NCBI GenBank assembly: GCA_902551855.1
Contig: CACDER010000011.1
Location: 1-32,749, forward strand
From: an uncultured Cryomorphaceae bacterium
GTDB taxonomy: Bacteria > Bacteroidota > Bacteroidia > Flavobacteriales > UBA7430
Direction: 5' to 3'
Length of the DNA: 32,749 bases
Positions 14,716-22,445 of this stretch are shown here, piece by piece. The notes beneath the pieces were generated by a model that was given only the letters and a program-made list of their open reading frames with translations, ran no database searches and had not been told where the DNA came from. Made by a program: the position numbers and the translations under genes. The first letter of the stretch is position 1. The number at the start of each line of letters is the position of its first letter.

Positions 14716-16770
14716 ATGTACAAAATTACATCCATCTTTCTTTTAATGTTTAATTTTAATTTAATTGCTCAATGTACTATCTACGATGCTACTGATTGTC
14801 AATGTGCAAATCCAAATGAAACCGACTGTGATCTCTTACCTGATATTCAAGTGTCTTGGTTTGGACTTGAAAACGTAACTAATGGGCCAACGGAATATTC
14901 TCAAACAGGAGAGGGGGAAAATAACGGACGATTACGTATTAGCGTTTCCACTCCTAATGTTGGTCATGGACCACTTACTGTAAGAGGTGCAGGACCAGAT
15001 GGATACAGAACTTTTATATGTAGTTATCAAGATGGAATAACCGACACTATATCAATATATGATCCTTACTCTGAAGAAGAGTTTTACTGTTCAGATGGAA
15101 GTCATCCTGAACAAATTCTTTGGCAAAGAATTTATCATAGAAATAGCGATGGCTCTATGAGTCATTACGACCGTCAAGCAGGGAGTATGACATACCATCC
15201 TACACATGGGCATAACCATACAAATGATTGGGGTGTTTTTACCCTAAGAATAAAGGACGAAAATGAACCAGACCCAAGAAACTGGCCTATTGTGTCTGAT
15301 GGCGCAAAACTTGGTTTTTGCTTAATGGATTATGGTACCTGTAGCCCTGATAATACGATTGATGCCTACTCAAATGACGATTACACAGGGCATTGCCGTG
15401 ATGACAATACACAATATCAACAGGGTGAAGTTTTATACAATGTTGATTTTCCGAATTTTGGTCTCGGAGGTGGAAATTACGGTTGCTCAGAAGTTGTTCA
15501 AGGAATATCTTCAGGTTGGCTCGATCTTTATGGTGAATGGCTTGAAGAGCAGTGGATTAATTTAGACCCTAATATATGTAATGGCGAGTATTGGATTGTA
15601 GGAATAGCTGATCCTAACAATTATTTTTTGGAGGAAAATTCTGATAATAATTACTCGGCAATTCCGTTTAATTTAGCACTACAAAACAACGGAACTTCAT
15701 CTATTGATATTCAAGGAAGCATTGAAATTTGCGAAGGAGAAAGTGTCGAACTAACTGCAAATTATGGTAATAGTTATTTGTGGAGTAATGGCGAAACAAC
15801 ACAAAGTATTAGTGTTTCAGAGCAGGGTAGTTACAGTGTAACTGTAGAAAATCCAAACTGTGATCAAATAGTTGAGTCTGCCCCAACAAACGTTTTTAAA
15901 GTTTATGCTGATCCTCCTACTCTAAGTTCTTTTTACAACCCAAATAGTGCTTGCCTTGGTGAGCCTTTTTATATTGACCTTAATGAAGAAAATGTAACTT
16001 GGTATAATGAAAACGATGAATTAATTTTTGTCGGAAGCCCCTTTTATGTTCCATCTTTAGAAGAAGAATTGCACCTTTTTGCTAAACAAATTGTTGAAAA
16101 CTTCTCAACTGACAATGTTGGGGAACAGTATCATTCTGGAAATTCCGAATATAGCGGTGAAGAGTATAATGGATTTATGACATTTGATGCAAATGATGAC
16201 TTTATACTAAAGTCAATTGATGTGTTTACTGATAATATATATTCAGGAAACAGAACAATTGAATTAAAAAATGAAAACAACCAAATAATTCATGATACAA
16301 CTGTATTTATTAACTCTGATGCCACATTAAATCTTAACTGGAATATTAATGAGGGACAAAACTATAAAATAGGTACAAATACCGATTCTAATCTAGTAAA
16401 CTTTGGTTTTGCCAACCCGATGCTTAAAAGAAGTAGATCTGATGGTTGGGGTAACTCTTTCGATTATCCTTATGTTATTGAAAATATAATTTCCATTAAC
16501 GATAGTGAATATGGAAATGGGTTTTATTATTTTTTCTATAATTGGAAAGTTGATTGGGTCGTTTCCTCATGCGAATCTGAGGAATCTCTTGAAGTGCTTG
16601 TCACTCCAAACAATTGTTCAGTATCAATTGATGAATTAACCTTCGATAGCAATCAAATTTTAAATATATATGATTTATTAGGAAGAAAAATTTATTCTAG
16701 CTATGAGAATTTAGAATCAGGCACTTACATTATTGAAACTAAAACAAAAAAAATTAAAATCACAAAATAA
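14716..16770 (+). CDS. Secreted bacterial lysyl oxidase homologue with T9SS tail
   Basis: This is a 684-aa exported protein with signal peptide MYKITSIFLLMFNFNLIAQ. Residues about 40-320 match the lysyl oxidase domain. The copper motif HxxHxHxH lies at H161-H168 (ligands H164, H166, H168). GAKLGFCLMD places K198 at the human K320 position, and GWLDLYGEW places Y272 at the human Y355 position. Those two residues form the lysine tyrosylquinone cofactor, so the enzyme should be able to build it. Lysyl oxidases oxidise primary amines such as protein lysine to aldehydes, releasing H2O2. A PKD/Ig-like domain (about 325-400) and a further beta-rich domain (about 450-620) follow, and the end (NIYDLLGRKIYSS ... 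GTYIIETKTKKIKITK) is a T9SS type A sorting domain. It heads a two-gene transcript. Confidence 0.88.
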   Translation: MYKITSIFLLMFNFNLIAQCTIYDATDCQCANPNETDCDLLPDIQVSWFGLENVTNGPTEYSQTGEGENNGRLRISVSTPNVGHGPLTVRGAGPDGYRTFICSYQDGITDTISIYDPYSEEEFYCSDGSHPEQILWQRIYHRNSDGSMSHYDRQAGSMTYHPTHGHNHTNDWGVFTLRIKDENEPDPRNWPIVSDGAKLGFCLMDYGTCSPDNTIDAYSNDDYTGHCRDDNTQYQQGEVLYNVDFPNFGLGGGNYGCSEVVQGISSGWLDLYGEWLEEQWINLDPNICNGEYWIVGIADPNNYFLEENSDNNYSAIPFNLALQNNGTSSIDIQGSIEICEGESVELTANYGNSYLWSNGETTQSISVSEQGSYSVTVENPNCDQIVESAPTNVFKVYADPPTLSSFYNPNSACLGEPFYIDLNEENVTWYNENDELIFVGSPFYVPSLEEELHLFAKQIVENFSTDNVGEQYHSGNSEYSGEEYNGFMTFDANDDFILKSIDVFTDNIYSGNRTIELKNENNQIIHDTTVFINSDATLNLNWNINEGQNYKIGTNTDSNLVNFGFANPMLKRSRSDGWGNSFDYPYVIENIISINDSEYGNGFYYFFYNWKVDWVVSSCESEESLEVLVTPNNCSVSIDELTFDSNQILNIYDLLGRKIYSSYENLESGTYIIETKTKKIKITK

Positions 16771-16776
16771 AATATT

Positions 16777-18066
16777 ATGCAAATTCAATTTAGATTATTT
16801 TTATGCTTTTTCTCAATAAATTTTTATCTTGTTTCTCAAACTGTTAATGTCGGCAATACGACCCTAAATGTTAGAGAGGTAATTAACAACCTTAGCATTC
16901 CATGGGAAATTAAATGGGGTCCAGATGGATATATTTGGATGACTGAAAGGCCTGGAATTGTTAGTAGAGTAAATGTTGAATCTGGTGAAAAAAAAGTTAT
17001 TCTTGATATTCAAGATTTAACCTACTCATCATATACAAATAGTGAAGCAGGATTACTTGGGTTTGAATTTCATCCAAACTTTGCTTCCAATAAGATTCTA
17101 TTTTTAGTATACACATACACAACTAGTTCTGGCCAAATCAAAGAACGCCTTGTTTCGTATAATTACAATGAAACTCTTGACGAGCTCAAAAATGAAGAGA
17201 TTCTTATTGATAACATTAATGGGTGGACCACTCATGTTGGGTGTAGGATTCTTGCTCTTGATGACAACACCATTTTAATCTCAACTGGCGACGCCCAAGA
17301 TCAATCTTCCTCTCAAAATTTATTTGAACTTACTGGAAAAATTTTAAGAGTTGATGTTTCAGAGGACAATTTTGGCGGCGTCCCTTCGGATAACCCTGAC
17401 ACATCAAGTTATGTTTATTCTTGGGGTCATAGAAATGCTCAAGGTTTAGAGCTTGCTCCAAATGGAATAGTATATAGCTCTGAACATGGGCCTCAAAATG
17501 ATGATGAATTAAATATTCTTATGCCTAACAGAAATTATGGGTGGCCAAACGTACATGGTTTCTGTGATGCACCCAACGAAACAAACTTTTGTAATGCAAA
17601 TGATGTAGTAGAGCCCCTTGTAAATTGGACTCCAACAATTGCTCCTTCTGATATTATTTGGTATGATCATCCTTCTATTCCTGAATTTCAGAATACTCTG
17701 CTTATGACTGTATTAAAAAATAAAATGCTTGTTAAATTTGACTTCTCAGATGATGGACTAAGTGTTATTAATCAAACTGAATATTTTAATAATATGTGGG
17801 GAAGATTGCGTGATATTTGCGTAAGCCCGGATGGAAAAATATATCTTGCAACAAGTGGATATAGCTGGCCAAGCCAGCCGCCAAATGAAATTATAGAACT
17901 CTCTAACGATAACTACTATTTAAATTTAAACGAAACCCATCAGAAAAATCTTTCTATTAATAAAATAATTGATGTGTTGGGAAAAGAAATTTTAAATATA
18001 GAAGATTATAAAGGTATACATTTTATAATTTATAATGATGGTTCATCAAAAAAGAAAATAAAATAG
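16777..18066 (+). CDS. Secreted PQQ-type sugar dehydrogenase (glucose/sorbosone dehydrogenase family)
   Basis: The 429-aa exported protein has a signal peptide ending YLVSQ and a six-bladed propeller. Family motifs are IPWEIKWGPDGYIWMTERPG (41-60), EAGLLGFEFHP (90-100), THVGCR (152-157, with H153 at the general-base position), GDAQ (171-174), SWGHRNAQGLE (215-225) and SSEHGP (234-239). Soluble relatives oxidise aldose sugars using PQQ and calcium. The usual HxGGR motif is changed to HVGCR, so the substrate may differ. The tail (SINKIIDVLGKEILNIEDYKG ... KKKIK) looks like a short T9SS sorting domain. The gene starts 6 bases after the lysyl oxidase stop, so the two are surely cotranscribed. It ends one base from the stop of the convergent YHYH gene. 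Confidence 0.87.
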   Translation: MQIQFRLFLCFFSINFYLVSQTVNVGNTTLNVREVINNLSIPWEIKWGPDGYIWMTERPGIVSRVNVESGEKKVILDIQDLTYSSYTNSEAGLLGFEFHPNFASNKILFLVYTYTTSSGQIKERLVSYNYNETLDELKNEEILIDNINGWTTHVGCRILALDDNTILISTGDAQDQSSSQNLFELTGKILRVDVSEDNFGGVPSDNPDTSSYVYSWGHRNAQGLELAPNGIVYSSEHGPQNDDELNILMPNRNYGWPNVHGFCDAPNETNFCNANDVVEPLVNWTPTIAPSDIIWYDHPSIPEFQNTLLMTVLKNKMLVKFDFSDDGLSVINQTEYFNNMWGRLRDICVSPDGKIYLATSGYSWPSQPPNEIIELSNDNYYLNLNETHQKNLSINKIIDVLGKEILNIEDYKGIHFIIYNDGSSKKKIK

Positions 18067-18067
18067 G

Positions 18068-19414
18068 CTATCTACTTATTGCTAATTTTTTGATAAACCT
18101 TTTATTATTTTGAATTATTTCTACGATATATAGTCCATTATAAAGTGTCCGTGAATCTATACTTGTTAATGTTTGTCCTGGAAAGATTTGTGACATTTTT
18201 AAAATTTTTCCATTTAAATCTATAACATTAACCTTTGTGTTTTCTTTAACTAATCCCAAGCATTGAACAATTATTATCTCTGAAGATTTATTGATGAAAG
18301 CGCTAAAACCCATAGTTAAACTTTCATTATTTAAATTTGTTTGATAATAGGTGGTTGTTTGTTCTAAAATACTATTTGTCATACTGTTTGAATATTCGCC
18401 ATAAAATGTTGGCCCAACAGCATATGGATATTTGGAATTCCAATTTTCATCTACTGTACAAAAATATGCATATGTTCCTTCAGGATACTCTGGTGTTACA
18501 CAGTGTCTTCCATTATGTTCATCTAAATATTTATCTTCTTCCCGGTCTATAAATTCGTAATCTTCTCTAAAATATCCCAGAAAATATTCTGATATACTTG
18601 GCCCATCCTCAACATCTGTTCCATCAGCATGGTGAGTTCTTTCTGTTATATTTCTTAAATTATATCCTGATTCTATTCGAACAACACCTCCAGACCCGTC
18701 ATTATTTTGATATCCATATGCACCATAAATAGGAAAACCATCAAAAGCATAGCCTAAAAGTGGGGAATGAACAGTTGAATCTATCACATACAATCCGTCT
18801 GAATCATACAAATCACAAACATCTGAAACAAGAAACCTATCTAGTTTAAATGCTGATGGATTTTGATGGTGATGATAGTTTCCCATAGCTGGATGTCCTT
18901 TTGCGCAATCAAACCCTTCCATTTCTGCAAGAATTGCATCTCTATTCCAATCCATTTCTGCAAGAAATCCACCTGGACATGGAGGGTTGCCAGGACCGCC
19001 ACACAGTTGGTTGGTGTTTGGGTTCCAAGCAACCCCATCTCTATAATCAAATAGCGCAACTCCGTTAATAAATACCCCTATATTTCCTGGTGTCGTGTAA
19101 GTTAAATCACCCAAGTTTTGCTGAGGGTTTCTAGTAATTTTAAAAATCATTGCTTGGTTTTGTGCGTTTGACGGGTTTCCGTCAAGAAAAGGACCTGTTG
19201 GATAAGAAGGAACCCCTGTTGCTGTTACATAAACATAATCATTGGAAAACTGAACCTTTTGGCAATTAACTAAAATATTATTTGGAACTAATACTGGAGA
19301 ACCTGCAATATAATAATTTCCAGTTGTTTCTGTATTTTGAAGCCAAGAATAGATTTCTGGTTGAGAAAAACAATTTACGGTGTTTAGTAAGAGTATGTAG
19401 GCTATTTTTTTCAT
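18068..19414 (-). CDS. Secreted YHYH-domain protein with T9SS tail
   Basis: The 448-aa exported protein has signal peptide MKKIAYILLLNTVNCFSQ. The YHYH domain, named for its motif and without a known reaction, spans about 60-345. It shows GNYHHHQNP (178-186), LLGYAFDGFPIYG, HNGRHCVTPEYPEGTYAYFC and YPYAVGPTFYG. Many conserved histidines suggest metal binding. Residues 370-448 form a T9SS type A tail (NVIDLNGKILKMS ... NGLYIVEIIQNNKRFIKKL). Its ATG overlaps the stop of the dihaem enzyme gene by one base (TAATG), so it is the third gene of a coupled operon with the MbnP-like and dihaem proteins. This context suggests a role with copper or with haem-driven oxidation. Confidence 0.85.
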   Translation of the reverse strand: MKKIAYILLLNTVNCFSQPEIYSWLQNTETTGNYYIAGSPVLVPNNILVNCQKVQFSNDYVYVTATGVPSYPTGPFLDGNPSNAQNQAMIFKITRNPQQNLGDLTYTTPGNIGVFINGVALFDYRDGVAWNPNTNQLCGGPGNPPCPGGFLAEMDWNRDAILAEMEGFDCAKGHPAMGNYHHHQNPSAFKLDRFLVSDVCDLYDSDGLYVIDSTVHSPLLGYAFDGFPIYGAYGYQNNDGSGGVVRIESGYNLRNITERTHHADGTDVEDGPSISEYFLGYFREDYEFIDREEDKYLDEHNGRHCVTPEYPEGTYAYFCTVDENWNSKYPYAVGPTFYGEYSNSMTNSILEQTTTYYQTNLNNESLTMGFSAFINKSSEIIIVQCLGLVKENTKVNVIDLNGKILKMSQIFPGQTLTSIDSRTLYNGLYIVEIIQNNKRFIKKLAISR

Positions 19415-20397
19415 TATTTTAAAAGTTTATTTACAGGAAATTTATTTTCAGGGTTTAATATAAACTCCTTATCATTTAAAGTTAATAAAAAAGATATTAT
19501 ATCTATTGTTTCTTTTTCAGTTAAACTTACAGAATTAAATTTTGGCCCTGAATAATGTTTCAAAACTTCAAATAAATTTGAAAACCTGCCGTCGTGCATA
19601 TATGGGTAAGTATAAGATAAATTCCTAAGTGAAGGAACTTCAAAAGACATAAAATCGTCACTATTTTTAGTAATACTAAATCTTCCTGAGTCTAATAAAA
19701 CTTGATTAATGTCCAAAAAATTATTTTCAAACTTATAATTTGTAAACATTGGCTCCTTATGGCAATTACTACAATTTTTTTTGAATAATTCATATCCTCT
19801 GATTTCCTGATCTGAAAAGTGATCTTCTCCTAGTCTAAATCTGTCATATTTTGAATTTTTCGAAATTAAAGTTAATTCAAATTGTGAAATTGATTTTAAT
19901 ACCCTATCTAAATTAATTGTGGAATCGCCAAATGCTTCATAAAACATAGTAATATATTTTTGGTTTTTTTTTAATTTATAAAGTAGATTATCTAAAGAAT
20001 TTCCCATTTCTAAACTGTCCGTTATCGGAACTAATGACTGCATATCTAAATGATTGACGGCGCCGTCTCTCATGAAAGAAGATTTCCAAGCTAAATTAAA
20101 TAATGGGGGGGCGTTTCTTTTACCGATTTTATCATTTATGCCATGGCTTAATCTATGATCTGTATGTGAAAAAGCATTATATGGGCTATGGCAACTTTCA
20201 CAAGAAATAGTGCTATCTATTGATAATATAGGGTCGTAAAACAACATTCTTCCCAATTCAATTTTTGTTTTTGATAAATTATTTTTTGAAAAATCATACT
20301 TAGTTTTGGGGAAATACTCTGGGTAATTAAAAAGACTTTCCTCAATAAATACGTTAATTATTCCGTAAAATAAAGCTAATTTTAAAAACACTTTCAT
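19414..20397 (-). CDS. Dihaem cytochrome c peroxidase/MauG family enzyme, MbnH-like
   Basis: The 327-aa exported protein has two haem c sites, C66-x2-C69-H70 and C209-x2-C212-H213. Other family motifs are ELGRMLFYDPILS, GKRNAPPLFNLAW, FMRDGAV (109-114) and SLRNLSYTYPYMHDGRF (256-272). M267 in YMHDG sits where the high-potential haem ligand is expected in peroxidases, with Y266 next to it. CCP enzymes reduce H2O2, whereas MauG and MbnH use the two haems to oxidise residues of a partner protein. The start codon overlaps the stop of the MbnP-like gene (ATGA), which strongly suggests MbnH function, in which a tryptophan of MbnP is converted to kynurenine. That specific activity is inference. Confidence 0.88.
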   Translation of the reverse strand: MKVFLKLALFYGIINVFIEESLFNYPEYFPKTKYDFSKNNLSKTKIELGRMLFYDPILSIDSTISCESCHSPYNAFSHTDHRLSHGINDKIGKRNAPPLFNLAWKSSFMRDGAVNHLDMQSLVPITDSLEMGNSLDNLLYKLKKNQKYITMFYEAFGDSTINLDRVLKSISQFELTLISKNSKYDRFRLGEDHFSDQEIRGYELFKKNCSNCHKEPMFTNYKFENNFLDINQVLLDSGRFSITKNSDDFMSFEVPSLRNLSYTYPYMHDGRFSNLFEVLKHYSGPKFNSVSLTEKETIDIISFLLTLNDKEFILNPENKFPVNKLLK

Positions 20398-21095
20398 TTT
20401 TTAAATTCAAATGATTTAACAATTAAATTTGAAATGTTTTCCCCTTTTAAACTTGGACTCATAATCATTTGTCTATCACAGTTTATTTTTTTAAGGAACT
20501 TATTAAGGTTAAATATTAACCTATGTATGTGTCTTTTTTTGACTAAAACTGTTCTTTTATTATAATACGGCTTTTTGTACCCCCCCAAATGAAAAATGAA
20601 TTGATTATTATCGTTTGAGCACATGTTACTTTCCCACTCAATTTTAAAATTAATATACCCACTTTGCCAAGCCCAATACATACCCTCTATTGGGTCTAGA
20701 GCACCACCCAGTGAACCACTGACATTTATAACACTATCTAATCCTAAATCAAAAGAATATAACTGACTCTTTTTGTTTATTTGAGACTTAATTTTTAAAG
20801 ATTTGGGGTTGTTAAGATCAACTAAATAAACTTTTTCATCAGTGAATATTTCGTCATTTTTTCTATTATAATAACTTATATTTGAAACATAAAACTTAAG
20901 TTTCTTTATATTAAAATGATATTTTCTTATACTGTAATTTTTATTTAATTTAGTGGCCTCATTATTAAATGTTGCTTGAAATTCAATATTCTCTTGCGGG
21001 AATAAATTATATGTAAAAAAAATAAACAGAAAGCTTATAAAGTATTTAAAAAAAAAGCCGCAAGTAGCGGCAAATTTTTCAAATTTATTTGACAA
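20394..21095 (-). CDS. MbnP-like copper-binding protein
   Basis: The 233-aa frame carries the MbnP family pattern: KYHFNIKKLKFYVSNI (59-73), DPIEGMYWAWQSGYINFKI (134-152) and FIFHLGGYKKP (166-176). Characterised MbnP binds copper after its MbnH partner turns a tryptophan into kynurenine. W141, W143 and W154, with histidines 60, 169, 189 and 191, are candidates for modification and binding. A hydrophobic export signal (about 16-33) precedes the domain. The start is odd. The ATG at 21095 overlaps the previous gene by 11 bases, and a terminator-like hairpin lies within codons 9-16. No in-frame ATG occurs after the hairpin, so only a rare ATA, ATT or CTG start could avoid it. It is coupled to the dihaem gene by ATGA. 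Confidence 0.82.
   Translation of the reverse strand: MSNKFEKFAATCGFFFKYFISFLFIFFTYNLFPQENIEFQATFNNEATKLNKNYSIRKYHFNIKKLKFYVSNISYYNRKNDEIFTDEKVYLVDLNNPKSLKIKSQINKKSQLYSFDLGLDSVINVSGSLGGALDPIEGMYWAWQSGYINFKIEWESNMCSNDNNQFIFHLGGYKKPYYNKRTVLVKKRHIHRLIFNLNKFLKKINCDRQMIMSPSLKGENISNLIVKSFEFKK
21048..21071 (-). terminator. Terminator or attenuator between the T9SS protein gene and the MbnP-like gene
   Basis: On the minus strand GCCGC (21071-21067) pairs with GCGGC (21061-21057) around a 5-base loop, followed by nine T residues (21056-21048). It sits 14 bases beyond the stop of the 243-aa protein gene but inside the 5' end of the MbnP-like frame, where it encodes AATCGFFF. It could end most transcripts and allow only partial read-through into the operon. 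Confidence 0.72.
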
Positions 21096-21816
21096 GAGTC
21101 ATTTGTTTTGTTAGAGTAATATTATTTGCCTCAATTTTATAAAAATAAATTCCTGCTGTGAGTGACTTGGCGTTCATTTGAACGCTGTGAGTTCCTTTAT
21201 CATAAGTGGTGTCAGCAAGAACCATAACTTCTTGACCCAATGAGTTAGATAAATAAAGTTTCACCTTTCCTTTAGTGGGAATATAGAAGCTTATAGATGT
21301 ATTTTCTTGAACAGGGTTTGGAGCGTTTTGAAACAATTCTAATTTTTGTGAGAGAGATTTAATAATCGAAGCTTGTCCTACAACAGTTACTCCGTCTTTC
21401 ACATAAACATCTTCTCCTGTTTTGAACTCTTCAATTTTAACTTCAAACATTTCATCTTCTGACTTATCGAATAGTAAAATTGTAAACTTTTCACCTTTAA
21501 TCATTCCTTCCTTCTCAGGCGTCGTTTCATCATCTCCCCATATTGCAATTCCGGCGTGACCCTCTTGTTCCGGAACCCAAGCTACAGAGCCAACCATATT
21601 TCCATTGGTATCATAAACAGCTATTTCGTCACCTAACTCAGGAGATGTTTCCCAGGCTGAACCCAAAATTAATAACGTATGATTTGAACCGGTATTAACT
21701 GCGCGCGCAAACCTTTGTGTATTCATTGTTTTTCTTTGATAGCTGCTAAGTTCAGTTGTTTGAGAAAAAACGGTTAAACTAAAAAAGGAAAGTAAAATTG
21801 ATATGCTTTTTTTCAT
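21085..21816 (-). CDS. Secreted T9SS type A sorting-domain protein of unknown function
   Basis: The 243-aa exported protein has signal peptide MKKSISILLSFFSLTVFSQ. Residues about 35-150 form a beta-rich domain with NTGSNHTLLILGSAWE, DEIAVYDTNGNMVGS and AGIAIWGDDE, a pattern seen in many Bacteroidota surface proteins but without a known function. Residues 165-243 are a well-formed T9SS type A sorting domain: NAPNPVQENTSISFYIP, VKLYLSNSLGQEV, then GIYFYKIEANN and a basic end. It is the first gene of the minus-strand series with the MbnP-like, dihaem and YHYH genes, although the hairpin after it may limit cotranscription. A possible role as surface partner of that operon is inference only. Confidence 0.82.
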   Translation of the reverse strand: MKKSISILLSFFSLTVFSQTTELSSYQRKTMNTQRFARAVNTGSNHTLLILGSAWETSPELGDEIAVYDTNGNMVGSVAWVPEQEGHAGIAIWGDDETTPEKEGMIKGEKFTILLFDKSEDEMFEVKIEEFKTGEDVYVKDGVTVVGQASIIKSLSQKLELFQNAPNPVQENTSISFYIPTKGKVKLYLSNSLGQEVMVLADTTYDKGTHSVQMNAKSLTAGIYFYKIEANNITLTKQMTLVK

Positions 21817-21839
21817 TTTTAATCTTTTAATTAGATTTA

Positions 21840-21847
21840 CAAATATA
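21840..21847 (-). promoter_or_regulatory. -7 box of the T9SS protein/MbnP-like operon
   Basis: The minus strand reads TATATTTG, an exact TAnnTTTG match 24 bases before the ATG at 21816. A TTG on the minus strand at 21874-21872 is 24 bases further up, slightly more than the usual spacing. Confidence 0.55.
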
Positions 21848-21906
21848 CAAATTAAAAATAAAATTATTTTTCAATATATAATAATAATTTATAAAAATTT
21901 AATAGT

Positions 21907-21914
21907 TATTTTTG
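21907..21914 (+). promoter_or_regulatory. -7 box of the flavodoxin gene
   Basis: TATTTTTG matches TAnnTTTG 16 bases before the ATG at 21931, implying a leader of about 13 bases. No TTTG is present at the -33 distance. Confidence 0.55.
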
Positions 21915-21930
21915 CATTAAAAATTGAAAA

Positions 21931-22443
21931 ATGAAAAAAATAGGTCTATTTTTTGGTTCAGATACTGGAAATACAGAAGAAATAGCAAAGAAAATTCAAA
22001 AATTGATCGGCAATGATCTAGTCATTCTATATGACATGTATGATGCAAAAAAAACTGACTTTGAGCAATTTGATAAAATTATATTAGGATTGTCTACTTG
22101 GCATGACGGTCAACTTCAAAGCGATTGGGATAGTTTTTTTAATGAATTTCAATCAATAAGCTTTAAAAACAAGACCGTAGCTCTATTTGGCTTAGGTGAC
22201 CAATTTGTGTATTGTGATTACTTCATTGATGGTGTGGGAATTCTCGGTGAAGTTGTTATAAATAATGGAGGAAAAATCATAGGAAAATGGCCTACCGATG
22301 GATATGAACACACATCTTCAAAAGCTGAAAAAGAAAGTGGTTTTTTTCTTGGTCTAGCAATTGATGAAGACAATCAATATGAATTAACTGAAGATCGAAT
22401 TAATAAATGGTCTGTTCAAATTAAAAAAGAATTTAATCTTTAA
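21931..22443 (+). CDS. fldA: Long-chain flavodoxin
   Basis: The 170-aa cytoplasmic electron carrier binds FMN. The phosphate loop is GSDTGNTEEIA (residues 9-19), the first isoalloxazine loop STWHDGQLQSDW lies near 55-66, and GLGDQFVYCDYF near 87-98 supplies the second loop. The length and the extra loop after strand 5 mark it as the long-chain type. Flavodoxins replace ferredoxin when iron is short and donate electrons to radical-SAM and biosynthetic enzymes. The gene stands alone with its own promoter and is convergent with the gamma carbonic anhydrase gene (2-base gap). Its promoter region is shared back to back with the T9SS/MbnP operon. Confidence 0.95.
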   Translation: MKKIGLFFGSDTGNTEEIAKKIQKLIGNDLVILYDMYDAKKTDFEQFDKIILGLSTWHDGQLQSDWDSFFNEFQSISFKNKTVALFGLGDQFVYCDYFIDGVGILGEVVINNGGKIIGKWPTDGYEHTSSKAEKESGFFLGLAIDEDNQYELTEDRINKWSVQIKKEFNL

Positions 22444-22445
22444 GC

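Noticed and set aside
14716-16770. Lysyl oxidase first thought to lack the quinone-forming residues
   Set aside because: That came from aligning the wrong segment of human LOX. Aligning GHKASFCLED and CYDTYGADID places K198 and Y272 at the cofactor positions.
18337-19059. Several 60-70 codon frames on both strands inside the YHYH gene
   Set aside because: They all lie within a gene with clear family motifs and show no features of their own.
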